A stretch of DNA of 64,000 bases from Pseudomonas sp. A-RE-19. GTDB lineage: Bacteria > Pseudomonadota > Gammaproteobacteria > Pseudomonadales > Pseudomonadaceae. Positions 26,041-33,986 of this stretch are shown here, piece after piece. The stretch spans positions 1 to 64,000 of the forward strand of contig NZ_JAHBDQ010000070.1 of assembly GCF_019956555.1 (NCBI RefSeq). Direction: 5' to 3'. Within the stretch, counting starts at the first letter, position 1, and the number at the start of each line of letters is the position of its first letter. The notes under the pieces were generated by a model, which made no database searches, was not told the origin of the DNA, and was given only the letters and a program-made list of their open reading frames with translations. The position numbers and the translations under genes are program-made.

Positions 26041-27204
26041 TTAGCGGGTTTCGTTGAACAGTTCGCGACCGATCAGCATGCGACGGATCTCACTGGTGCC
26101 GGCGCCGATTTCATACAGCTTGGCGTCACGCAGCAGACGACCGGCCGGGAATTCGTTGATGTAGCCGTTGCCGCCGAGAATCTGGATCGCGTCGAGGGCC
26201 ATTCGGGTGGCGCATTCTGCGCTGTAGAGGATGACTCCGGCGGCGTCCTTGCGGGCGGTTTCGCCGCGTTCGCACGCTTGGGCCACCGCATAAAGGTAGG
26301 CGCGGCTGGCGTTGAGTTGGGTGTACATGTCAGCAACTTTGCCCTGGATCAGCTGGAATTCACCGATGCTCTGGCCGAACTGTTTGCGGTCGTGGATGTA
26401 CGGAACGATCAGGTCCATGCAGGCCTGCATGATCCCGGTCGGGCCGCCAGACAGGACAACGCGTTCGTAATCGAGGCCGCTCATCAGCACTTTCACGCCG
26501 CCGTTGAGCACGCCGAGGATGTTTTCTTCCGGCACTTCGACGTCATCGAAAAACAGCTCGCAGGTATTCGAGCCGCGCATGCCGAGCTTGTCGAACTTGT
26601 TGCTGCGGCTGAAGCCTTTCCAGTCACGCTCGACGATGAACGCGGTGATGCCGTGCGGGCCTTTTTCCAGGTCGGTCTTGGCGTAGATCACGTAGGTGTT
26701 GGCGTCAGGGCCGTTGGTGATCCAGGTCTTGCTGCCGTTGAGCACGTAATGGTCGCCGCGTTTGTCGGCGCGCAGCTTCATCGACACCACGTCGGAACCG
26801 GCATTCGGTTCGCTCATGGCCAGGGCGCCGATGTGCTCGCCGCTGATCAGTTTCGGCAGGTATTTGCTTTTCTGTTCGTGAGTGCCGTTGCGGTTGATCT
26901 GGTTGACGCAGAGGTTGGAGTGGGCGCCGTAGGACAGCGCAACCGAGGCCGAACCACGGCTGATTTCTTCCATGGCGACGACGTGCGCCAGGTAACCCAG
27001 GCCAGCACCGCCGTACTCTTCCGGCACGGTAATGCCGAGCAGGCCCATGTCGCCGAATTTGCGCCACAGGTCGGCGGGGAACAGGTTGTCGATGTCGATC
27101 TGAGCGGCGCGCGGGGCGATCTCTTTGGCGACGAAGGACTGAACCTGATCGCGCAGCATGTCGATGGTTTCACCGAGGGCAAAGTTCAGGGATGGGTAGC
27201 TCAT
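26041..27204 (-). CDS. liuA: Isovaleryl-CoA dehydrogenase
   Basis: A 387-aa acyl-CoA dehydrogenase with MSYPSLNFALGETIDMLRDQV at the N-terminus (ATG 27204). Family segments are GLLGITVPEEYGGAG, AMSEPNAGSDVVSMK and the C-terminal FAD site QILGGNGYINEFPAGRLLRDAKLYEIGAGTSEIRR. The catalytic glutamate lies in the LDYERVVLSGGP region, as in isovaleryl-CoA dehydrogenases. It is the first gene of liuABCD, with two LiuR operators 57-114 bp upstream. Confidence 0.94.
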   Translation of the reverse strand: MSYPSLNFALGETIDMLRDQVQSFVAKEIAPRAAQIDIDNLFPADLWRKFGDMGLLGITVPEEYGGAGLGYLAHVVAMEEISRGSASVALSYGAHSNLCVNQINRNGTHEQKSKYLPKLISGEHIGALAMSEPNAGSDVVSMKLRADKRGDHYVLNGSKTWITNGPDANTYVIYAKTDLEKGPHGITAFIVERDWKGFSRSNKFDKLGMRGSNTCELFFDDVEVPEENILGVLNGGVKVLMSGLDYERVVLSGGPTGIMQACMDLIVPYIHDRKQFGQSIGEFQLIQGKVADMYTQLNASRAYLYAVAQACERGETARKDAAGVILYSAECATRMALDAIQILGGNGYINEFPAGRLLRDAKLYEIGAGTSEIRRMLIGRELFNETR

Positions 27205-27260
27205 GGGGCACCTTTTGGCATTTTTGTAGGGTGGGGAGGGCAGTGATTCGGCTCTCACCT

Positions 27261-27274
27261 TTACGTTAACGTAA
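27261..27274. promoter_or_regulatory. LiuR operator, proximal copy upstream of liuA
   Basis: TTACGTTAACGTAA is a perfect 14-bp palindrome. It resembles the sites ahead of liuR (31355) and at 27303. LiuR is a MerR-family regulator, whose sites are spaced palindromes of this sort. Confidence 0.85.
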
Positions 27275-27302
27275 GCCTGTGACGAATGGCTGTCAATCAC
27301 CC

Positions 27303-27318
27303 TTTACGTTAACGTCAA
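27303..27318. promoter_or_regulatory. LiuR operator, distal copy
   Basis: TTTACGTTAACGTCAA, a near-perfect palindrome with its centre 43 bp from the first site. It could also serve the divergent acyl-CoA synthetase gene. Confidence 0.83.
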
Positions 27319-27363
27319 CTTGAGCGAGAGTAGAGCCAGTTCAAGATAGAAAAGCGGACCAAC

Positions 27364-27455
27364 CCTGTGGGAGCGAGCCTGCTCGCGAAAGCGTCGGATC
27401 AGTCGACATCAATGTTGAATGTTCGGCCGCTTCGCGAGCAGGCTCGCTCCCACGG
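27364..27455. repeat. REP pair with conserved spacer
   Basis: Inverted REP copies around GATCAGTCGACATCAATG-type spacer (27397-27423), just ahead of the acyl-CoA synthetase gene. Confidence 0.9.
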
Positions 27456-27497
27456 GTGACCGTCGGCAGCCCATTAAAAAAGACAACAGGGGTCGTC

Positions 27498-29195
27498 ATG
27501 GATCAACCCAGTGCAAGCCCGCAGCGCAGCTATACCCGTGGTTCCCAGGATAAAGCCTTGCTGGCGATGACCATCGGTCAGGCGTTCGATAACACAGTCG
27601 CGCAATACCCGAACGGGGAGGCGCTGGTCGTGCGCCATCAGCAGCTGCGCTACACCTGGCAGCAGTTGTCAGAGGCCGTCGACGTGCATGCCAGAGCACT
27701 TTTGGCGTTGGGCTTGCAAACCGGTGACCGGCTCGGCATCTGGGCACCGAACTGCGCCCAATGGTGCATCAGCCAGTTTGCCAGCGCGAAAATCGGTGTG
27801 ATTCTGGTCAACATCAACCCGGCTTACCGCAGCTCCGAGCTCGAATACGTGTTGAAGCAATCGGGTTGCCAATGGCTGGTCTGTGCCGGGGCCTTCAAGA
27901 CCTCCGACTACCATGGCATGTTGCAAGGGCTGGTACCGGAATTGGCGGAGCAATCCATCGGCCAGTTGCAGAGCGAACGCCTGCCGGAACTGCGCGGGGT
28001 GGTCAGCCTGGATGCGCAGCCGCCCTCGGGTTTTCTGCCGTGGTCGCAGTTGGCCGATCTGGCGGCCAGCGTGTCGGTCGAGCAATTGCGCGAACGCCAG
28101 GACAGCCTGTATTTCGACCAGGCGGTAAACATCCAGTACACCTCTGGCACCACCGGTTTCCCCAAGGGCGCGACCCTCAGTCACTACAACATTCTCAACA
28201 ACGGTTACATGGTCGGCGAAAGCCTCGGGCTGACGGCCAATGATCGGCTGGTGATTCCGGTGCCGCTGTATCACTGCTTCGGCATGGTCATGGGCAACCT
28301 CGGCTGCGTCACCCACGCCAGCACCATGATTTACCCCAACGATGCCTTCGATCCGCTGCTGACCCTGACTGCCGTCGCCGAAGAAAAGGCGACTGCGCTT
28401 TACGGTGTACCGACCATGTTCATCGCCATGCTCGATCAGCCCCAGCGCGCCGAGTTCGATTTGTCGAGCCTGCGCACCGGGATCATGGCCGGGGCAACGT
28501 GCCCCATCGAGGTGATGCGCCGGGTTATCAACGAAATGCACATGAGCGAAGTGCAGATTGCCTACGGCATGACGGAAACAAGTCCGGTGTCTTTACAGAC
28601 CGGTCCGTCAGACGAGCTGGAATTGCGCGTCACCACCGTCGGCCGCACCCAGCCGCAACTGGAAAGCAAGATCATCGACGAGGCGGGCAACCTGGTGCCA
28701 CGCGGCACCATCGGCGAGCTGTGCACTCGGGGTTACAGCGTGATGCTCGGCTACTGGAATAACCCGCAAGGCACCGCTGAGGCTATCGATCAGGCGGGCT
28801 GGATGCACACCGGCGATCTGGCGAGCATGAACGACGAAGGCTACGTGCGCATCGCCGGGCGTAACAAAGACATGATCATCCGCGGCGGTGAGAATGTTTA
28901 CCCAAGAGAACTGGAAGAGTTCTTCTTCACCCACCCGGCGATAGCCGACGTGCAGGTGATCGGCATTCCTTGCTCCCGGTACGGCGAAGAAATCGTCGCC
29001 TGGATCAAATTCCACCCCGGCCACAGCGCCACCGAGCAGGAACTGCAAGCCTGGTGCAAGGAGCGCATCGCACACTTCAAGACACCGCGTTACTTCAAGT
29101 TCGTCGAGGAGTTTCCGATGACGGTGACTGGCAAGATCCAGAAGTTTCGGATGCGCGAGATCAGTATCGAGGAGCTGCGAGGTAATCACGCCTGA
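27498..29195 (+). CDS. AMP-binding acyl-CoA synthetase
   Basis: A 565-aa adenylate-forming enzyme from the ATG at 27498 (AGGGG before it). The phosphate loop is YTSGTTGFPKGATLSH; A5 is YGMTETSP; the core motifs GWMHTGDLA and GRNKDMIIRGGENVYP and the C-terminal catalytic lysine in TGKIQKF are all present. It belongs to the medium/short-chain ACSF2-like group. Its place between liuA and liuE suggests it activates a branched-chain or related acid (for example isovalerate, methylcrotonate or acetoacetate) that enters the liu pathway. The exact acid is not deducible. Confidence 0.9.
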   Translation: MDQPSASPQRSYTRGSQDKALLAMTIGQAFDNTVAQYPNGEALVVRHQQLRYTWQQLSEAVDVHARALLALGLQTGDRLGIWAPNCAQWCISQFASAKIGVILVNINPAYRSSELEYVLKQSGCQWLVCAGAFKTSDYHGMLQGLVPELAEQSIGQLQSERLPELRGVVSLDAQPPSGFLPWSQLADLAASVSVEQLRERQDSLYFDQAVNIQYTSGTTGFPKGATLSHYNILNNGYMVGESLGLTANDRLVIPVPLYHCFGMVMGNLGCVTHASTMIYPNDAFDPLLTLTAVAEEKATALYGVPTMFIAMLDQPQRAEFDLSSLRTGIMAGATCPIEVMRRVINEMHMSEVQIAYGMTETSPVSLQTGPSDELELRVTTVGRTQPQLESKIIDEAGNLVPRGTIGELCTRGYSVMLGYWNNPQGTAEAIDQAGWMHTGDLASMNDEGYVRIAGRNKDMIIRGGENVYPRELEEFFFTHPAIADVQVIGIPCSRYGEEIVAWIKFHPGHSATEQELQAWCKERIAHFKTPRYFKFVEEFPMTVTGKIQKFRMREISIEELRGNHA

Positions 29196-29205
29196 CCACA
29201 ATTCC

Positions 29206-29300
29206 TTGTGGGAGCGAGCCTGCTCGCGATGACGGCAGCACATCCAATATAGATGTCGACTGAACCACCGCTATCGCGAGCAGGCTCGCTCCCACAGGGG
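29206..29300. repeat. REP pair downstream of the acyl-CoA synthetase gene
   Basis: Inverted GTGGGAGCGAGCCTGCTCGCGAT copies around a spacer ending AGATGTCGACTGAACC. Confidence 0.9.
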
Positions 29301-29333
29301 GGCGCAGTGGAAATGGCAAACATGATAAAGCAC

Positions 29334-29361
29334 AAAGGGGAGCCGAAGCTCCCCTTTAATT
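29334..29361 (+). terminator. Rho-independent terminator
   Basis: A perfect 10-bp stem AAAGGGGAGC/GCTCCCCTTT with loop CGAA, followed by AATTTT, downstream of the acyl-CoA synthetase gene. Confidence 0.82.
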
Positions 29362-29873
29362 TTGTCGTACGTGCTCTTTTTTTATTATTGAGGGGCGGTC
29401 TGTTGTTGTTTTTGGCAACCGTGGCCCTTTACCGCTGTTTTTGTCGATCCCCATCCGGGATCAAGAGCAAACGTATTTTTTTGAGCGCTGATCTACTTTT
29501 TCGCCAAGCGATCCAACCAGTTCGGGAGCTACCTGAAGGTAGTTTTATTGTTCTCTGCCCGGTTGCGGGTTACTTCGAAAAGCACCCTGAAAAGCACACC
29601 TTCTCCAAAAAAATCTGTTAGCTGCGTCTCTGCCGTGTTGTTCTTGTTATGTCAGAGTCGTTACGTCTTATTTTTATTGGTTTGCAGTTTTTATTCTTGT
29701 TATGCCATAGAGATAGCAGAAGCCGTGCCAACTTTTAAAAACCCTTTAAATTCAATGCTTTGAGTTTTTAGTAAGATTTTTCATCCAACCCAAACCCGAC
29801 AATTTGTTTCCGTGTTACTCGTTTCCGCCCCACGTCTCAGAACACGCGGTAACACCCGGACACATCGATACTG
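29362..29873. other. AT-rich gap with no convincing gene
   Basis: About 510 bp between two convergent genes. It is rich in T-runs and clearly lower in GC than its neighbours. One plus-strand frame (to 29621) encodes a hydrophobic stretch but begins inside the REP and runs through the terminator. I recognise no domain, RNA or repeat in it. Confidence 0.6.
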
Positions 29874-30773
29874 TCACTGCGCGCTGCGGGCCTTGGCCAC
29901 GCGCGAGCCGGTAGGGCGCCCCAACACCGCGCAAATCTGCTGGCCGGCTCGAATCAAGGCGTCCAGGTCGATTCCGGTCTCGATGCCCAGGCCGTTGAGC
30001 AGGTAAACCACGTCTTCGGTCGCGACGTTACCGCTGGCGCCCTTGGCGTACGGGCAGCCCCCGAGGCCGGCGATGGAGCTGTCGAACACCGCGATGCCTT
30101 CCAGCAGGCTGGCGTAGATGTTGGCCATGGCCTGGCCATAGGTATCGTGAAAGTGCCCGGCCAGTTTTTCACGTGGTACATCGGCCGACACCACTTCGAA
30201 CATCTTGCGGGTCGCGCCGGCGGTGCCGGTGCCGATGGTGTCACCCAGGGAGACTTCGTAGCAGCCCATGGCGTAAAGCTCGCGCGCCACCCGGGCGACT
30301 TGTGCAGGTGCGACGTCACCTTCATAAGGGCAGCCCAGCACGCAGGACACGTAACCGCGCACACTGACACCGTGTTGCTTGGCGGCGTCCATGATCGGCA
30401 CGAACCGCTCCAGACTCTCGCTGATCGAGCAGTTGATGTTGCGCTGGGAAAACGCTTCGGACGCTGCGGCAAACACGGCGACTTCCTTGACCCCGGCGGC
30501 GATGGCGTCTTCAAAGCCCCGCAGGTTGGGGGCGAGGGCGCCATAGGTGACGCCCGGCTTGCGCCGGATCTGCGCGAAGACCTCGGCGGAGCCAGCCATT
30601 TGCGGCACCCATTTGGGCGAGACGAAACTGCCGACTTCTATATAGCCCAGGCCGGCGGCGGTCAGTGCGTCGACCAGTTGCACCTTGTCCGCAACGCTGA
30701 TGGGTTGGGCTTCGTTTTGCAGGCCGTCGCGGGGGCCGACTTCGACCAGGCGTACGTGGGTGGGTAGGGACAT
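29874..30773 (-). CDS. liuE: Hydroxymethylglutaryl-CoA lyase
   Basis: A 299-aa DRE-TIM metallolyase. The N-terminal metal/catalytic motif is VEVGPRDGLQNE (the Arg-Asp pair); the catalytic cysteine loop follows in GLGGCPYAKGASGNVATEDVVYLL. It cleaves HMG-CoA to acetyl-CoA and acetoacetate, the last liu step. It is separated from liuABCD by the oppositely oriented acyl-CoA synthetase gene and sits 140 bp downstream of liuR with a REP pair between. The start is ATG. Confidence 0.94.
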   Translation of the reverse strand: MSLPTHVRLVEVGPRDGLQNEAQPISVADKVQLVDALTAAGLGYIEVGSFVSPKWVPQMAGSAEVFAQIRRKPGVTYGALAPNLRGFEDAIAAGVKEVAVFAAASEAFSQRNINCSISESLERFVPIMDAAKQHGVSVRGYVSCVLGCPYEGDVAPAQVARVARELYAMGCYEVSLGDTIGTGTAGATRKMFEVVSADVPREKLAGHFHDTYGQAMANIYASLLEGIAVFDSSIAGLGGCPYAKGASGNVATEDVVYLLNGLGIETGIDLDALIRAGQQICAVLGRPTGSRVAKARSAQ

Positions 30774-30814
30774 GGAGTTGACCTGTGTTGATTGTCTGAA
30801 TGTTCAGAGAACCC

Positions 30815-30904
30815 TGTGGGAGCGAGCCTGCTCGCGATAGCGCCGGGTCAGTCGACATAAGTGTTGAATGCGCTACCGCCATCGCGAGCAGGCTCGCTCC
30901 CACA
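30815..30904. repeat. REP pair between liuR and liuE
   Basis: Inverted GTGGGAGCGAGCCTGCTCGCGAT copies around a spacer containing TCAGTCGACATAAGTG. Confidence 0.9.
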
Positions 30905-30913
30905 ATGGAATGG

Positions 30914-31312
30914 TTAAACCGCTTGCTGGCTCTTGATCGTTTGCTCCAGCGCCTGGGTACAGCGCTCTTCGGCCGTGTCGAGTTCCAGTTTCATCTGTTC
31001 GATGTCCAGCAGTTGCTGTTCGAGTTGTTCCCGACGCTCGGCGATTTTCGCCAGCATGCTGTGCAATTGCTTGGTGTTACCGCTGGAGGGGTCATAGAGC
31101 TCGATCAGTTCGCGGCATTCGGCCAGGGAAAAACCAATGCGTTTGCCCCGCAGGATCAGTTTCAGGCTGACCTTGTCACGGGGCGAATAAATGCGTTCCT
31201 GGCCACGACGCTCGGGGCTGAGCAGGCCTTGCTCTTCATAGAAGCGAATGGCCCGGGTGGTGATGTCGAGCTCGCGGGCGAGGTCGGAAATGCTATAGGT
31301 CTGGCTGCTCAT
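30914..31312 (-). CDS. liuR: MerR-family regulator of leucine catabolism
   Basis: A 132-aa MerR-type activator/repressor. The winged HTH reads YSISDLARELDITTRAIRFYEEQGLLSPERRGQERIYSPRD (6-46), and a C-terminal coiled coil follows (about 80-125). It has no metal-binding cysteine array (one cysteine among the helix residues, one near the C-terminus), so it senses a metabolite, not a metal. The TTGACGTTTACGTCAA palindrome 43 bp upstream and two similar palindromes at liuA support its role. Confidence 0.92.
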   Translation of the reverse strand: MSSQTYSISDLARELDITTRAIRFYEEQGLLSPERRGQERIYSPRDKVSLKLILRGKRIGFSLAECRELIELYDPSSGNTKQLHSMLAKIAERREQLEQQLLDIEQMKLELDTAEERCTQALEQTIKSQQAV

Positions 31313-31354
31313 GGAAGCGCTCGAAAAAGGTCATGGCGCTAAGCTAATGGCAGG

Positions 31355-31370
31355 TTGACGTTTACGTCAA
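31355..31370. promoter_or_regulatory. LiuR operator upstream of liuR
   Basis: TTGACGTTTACGTCAA (near-perfect 16-bp palindrome), the third member of the liu operator set in this window. It implies autoregulation. Confidence 0.85.
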
Positions 31371-31401
31371 GCGGCATGGATTTTCAGTGTGCTTGCAGGC
31401 C

Positions 31402-31500
31402 TCATCGCGAGCAGGCTCGCTCCCACAGTAGCTCTACGGTGAACACAACATTTGTGTGAAACAGAGATTCCCTGTGGGAGCGAGCCTGCTCGCGATGAGG
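31402..31500. repeat. REP pair between the liuR upstream region and the LysR gene
   Basis: CCTCATCGCGAGCAGGCTCGCTCCCAC and its complement, separated by ~45 nt. Confidence 0.9.
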
Positions 31501-31512
31501 GCGCCGCGGCCC

Positions 31513-32442
31513 CTACACCTTATCGAGCTTCTTCTCATGCGCCGTGACCTGTTGGCACAACTCGATCATCTGCTCACGCATCCAGCGGTTAGCCGGGTCC
31601 TGGTCGGTGCTTTCATGCCAATAGAGATGAGTTTCCACCGGCGGAACGTCGTTGACCGGCAGGTTCACGGAGTACAAATCATGGCGACGGGCGAAGCGTT
31701 CCGGCACGGTCATGACCATATCGGTCTGCTGCAACACCTGGGACGCCATCAGGTAATGCTGAGAGCGCAGGGCGATCTTGCGCTGGATGCCCATTTTGCC
31801 CAGGGCCAGGTCGACATAGCCCAGACCGCTGCGGCGGCTGGAAATATGGATGTGGGTCAGCGACAGGTAATCGTCGAGGGTGAACTTCTCTTTGCCCGCC
31901 AACGGATGCCCCTTGCGCATGGCGCACACGTAACGGTCCTCCATCAACTTGACGTGACGCACTTGCGGGTCAGTGTTGAGCGGCGCATCCACCGCGAAAT
32001 CGAGACGCCCGGCCGCCAGTTCCTTGGTGGTTTCCCGACGTTTGGACAGAAAGCTTTCGATGATCACCGTCGGCGCCAGGCGACGCAGGCGCTGGAACAG
32101 CGGCGGCAGGATCACCGCCTCAGTGAGGTCGGTCATGCTGATGCGATAGGTCTTGACCGCCTGCAACGGGTTGAAAATGCGGCTTTCCTGCACCGACACC
32201 CGCAGCAGGGAGAGGGCATTACGCACCGGGCCGATGATGTTTTGCGCCATTGGCGTCGGCACCATGCCTTGGGCGGTGCGCACGAAAAGCGGATCGTTGA
32301 AGGTCTCGCGCAGGCGGGCCAGAGCGTTCGAGACTGCCGGTTGAGTAATGCCGACAATCTGCCCGGCGCGAGTCAGGTTGGCTTCGGTGTAGATCGCGTC
32401 GAAGACGATGAAAAGGTTGAGGTCGACCTTGCTCAGATTCAT
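31513..32442 (-). CDS. LysR-family transcriptional regulator
   Basis: A 309-aa LysR regulator. The HTH is LNLFIVFDAIYTEANLTRAGQIVGITQPAVSNALARLRETFNDPLFVR (8-55). The effector domain (about 90-300) is of the two-lobe periplasmic-binding type. It is divergent from an acyl-CoA dehydrogenase gene 176 bp away, which it may control. The intergenic DNA includes a small inverted repeat (CGAT-N5-ATCG at 32489-32501) of the T-N11-A type. The inducer is unknown. Confidence 0.92.
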   Translation of the reverse strand: MNLSKVDLNLFIVFDAIYTEANLTRAGQIVGITQPAVSNALARLRETFNDPLFVRTAQGMVPTPMAQNIIGPVRNALSLLRVSVQESRIFNPLQAVKTYRISMTDLTEAVILPPLFQRLRRLAPTVIIESFLSKRRETTKELAAGRLDFAVDAPLNTDPQVRHVKLMEDRYVCAMRKGHPLAGKEKFTLDDYLSLTHIHISSRRSGLGYVDLALGKMGIQRKIALRSQHYLMASQVLQQTDMVMTVPERFARRHDLYSVNLPVNDVPPVETHLYWHESTDQDPANRWMREQMIELCQQVTAHEKKLDKV

Positions 32443-32618
32443 TGCACTGCGCTCTCTGCTCTTGTTTTAGGAAGGTAGCTCGATCAGTCGATCATATATC
32501 GGTGATGAATGTTAATACACGCCGAGAATAGGCTAGGTAAATTATCAACGCTGTTCTAGCATCGATTGCATGACCTGAACAACTCCTCTGAACCCTCTGT
32601 TAAAAAGGTAGAGCTGCC

Positions 32619-33848
32619 ATGGATTTCGCTTATTCGCCCAAGGTCCAGGAACTGCGTGAGCGCGTGACCGCGTTCATGGACACCTACGTTTATCCCGCCG
32701 AAGCGGTGTTCGAACGCCAGGTCGCCGAGGGTGATCGCTGGCAGCCGACGGCGATCATGGAAGAACTCAAACTCAAGGCCAAAGCTGAAGGCTTGTGGAA
32801 TTTGTTTCTGCCTGAATCCGAACTCGGCGCCGGCCTGACCAACCTCGAATATGCGCCACTGGCGGAAATCATGGGCCGCTCGCTGCTGGGCCCTGAACCG
32901 TTCAACTGCTCCGCGCCGGACACTGGCAACATGGAAGTGCTGGTGCGTTACGCCAATGAAGAACAGAAACAACGCTGGCTCGAACCGCTGTTGCGCGGCG
33001 AGATCCGTTCCGCGTTCGCCATGACCGAACCGGACGTGGCCTCATCCGACGCCACCAACATGGCCGCCCGTGCCGTGCGTGATGGCGACGAGTGGGTGAT
33101 CAACGGCAAGAAATGGTGGACGTCGGGTGCTTGCGATCCACGCTGCAAGATTCTGATTTTCATGGGCCTGAGCAACCCGGATGCACCGCGCCATGCGCAG
33201 CACTCGATGATTCTGGTGCCGGTGGATGCCCCGGGCGTGAAGATTGTGCGTCCGTTGCCGGTGTTCGGTTACGACGACGCGCCTCACGGCCACGCCGAAG
33301 TGCTGTTCGAAAACGTCCGGGTGCCGTACGAAAACGTCCTGTTGGGTGAAGGACGCGGCTTCGAAATTGCTCAGGGTCGCCTTGGCCCGGGCCGGATTCA
33401 CCACTGCATGCGTTCGATCGGCATGGCCGAGCGTGCGCTGGAGCTGATGTGCAAACGTGCGGTCAACCGCACCGCATTCGGCAAACCCCTGGCGCGGCTG
33501 GGCGGTAACATCGACAAAATCGCCGACTCGCGGATGGAGATCGACATGGCGCGACTGCTGACATTGAAAGCGGCGTACATGATGGACACCGTCGGCAACA
33601 AGGTGGCGAAGAGCGAAATCGCACAGATCAAAGTCGTTGCGCCGAACGTGGCATTGCGGGTGATCGATCGGGCGATCCAGATCCATGGCGGGGCAGGGGT
33701 TTCCAACGATTTCCCGCTGGCCTACATGTATGCCATGCAACGCACCCTGCGCCTGGCCGACGGCCCGGATGAAGTGCACCGCGCGGCGATCGGCAAGTTC
33801 GAGATCGGCAAATATGTGCCGAAGGAGATGATGCGCAGCGGGCAGTAA
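32619..33848 (+). CDS. Acyl-CoA dehydrogenase (ACAD10/11-like)
   Basis: A 409-aa acyl-CoA dehydrogenase. Motifs are WNLFLPESELGAGLTNLEYAPLAEIMGRS, AFAMTEPDVASSDATNM, NGKKWWTSGACDPRCKI and the C-terminal AIQIHGGAGVSNDFPLAYMYAMQRTLRLADGPDEVHR. The pattern matches the ACAD10/11-related clade. RBS AAGG precedes the ATG. Substrate unknown; the gene is alone and divergent from the LysR gene. Confidence 0.92.
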   Translation: MDFAYSPKVQELRERVTAFMDTYVYPAEAVFERQVAEGDRWQPTAIMEELKLKAKAEGLWNLFLPESELGAGLTNLEYAPLAEIMGRSLLGPEPFNCSAPDTGNMEVLVRYANEEQKQRWLEPLLRGEIRSAFAMTEPDVASSDATNMAARAVRDGDEWVINGKKWWTSGACDPRCKILIFMGLSNPDAPRHAQHSMILVPVDAPGVKIVRPLPVFGYDDAPHGHAEVLFENVRVPYENVLLGEGRGFEIAQGRLGPGRIHHCMRSIGMAERALELMCKRAVNRTAFGKPLARLGGNIDKIADSRMEIDMARLLTLKAAYMMDTVGNKVAKSEIAQIKVVAPNVALRVIDRAIQIHGGAGVSNDFPLAYMYAMQRTLRLADGPDEVHRAAIGKFEIGKYVPKEMMRSGQ

Positions 33849-33862
33849 CACCGCGTCATCGT

Positions 33863-33955
33863 TCTTCGCGGGCAAGCCCGCTCCCACAGTGTCCGTGTCG
33901 TACACAAAATCTGTGAACACCACTGCAACTGTGGGAGCGGGCTTGCCCGCGATGG
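33863..33955. repeat. REP pair, GTGGGAGCGGGCTTGCCCGCGA type
   Basis: Inverted copies at about 33867-33890 and 33929-33955, between convergent genes. Confidence 0.88.
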
Positions 33956-33986
33956 CGTCGGCCCATTCAACCCATCAACATCAGAC

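Noticed and set aside
29253..29621. A 122-codon frame with a hydrophobic stretch
   Set aside because: It begins inside a REP element and reads through a terminator; no ribosome site or family match. Kept only as part of the AT-rich gap.
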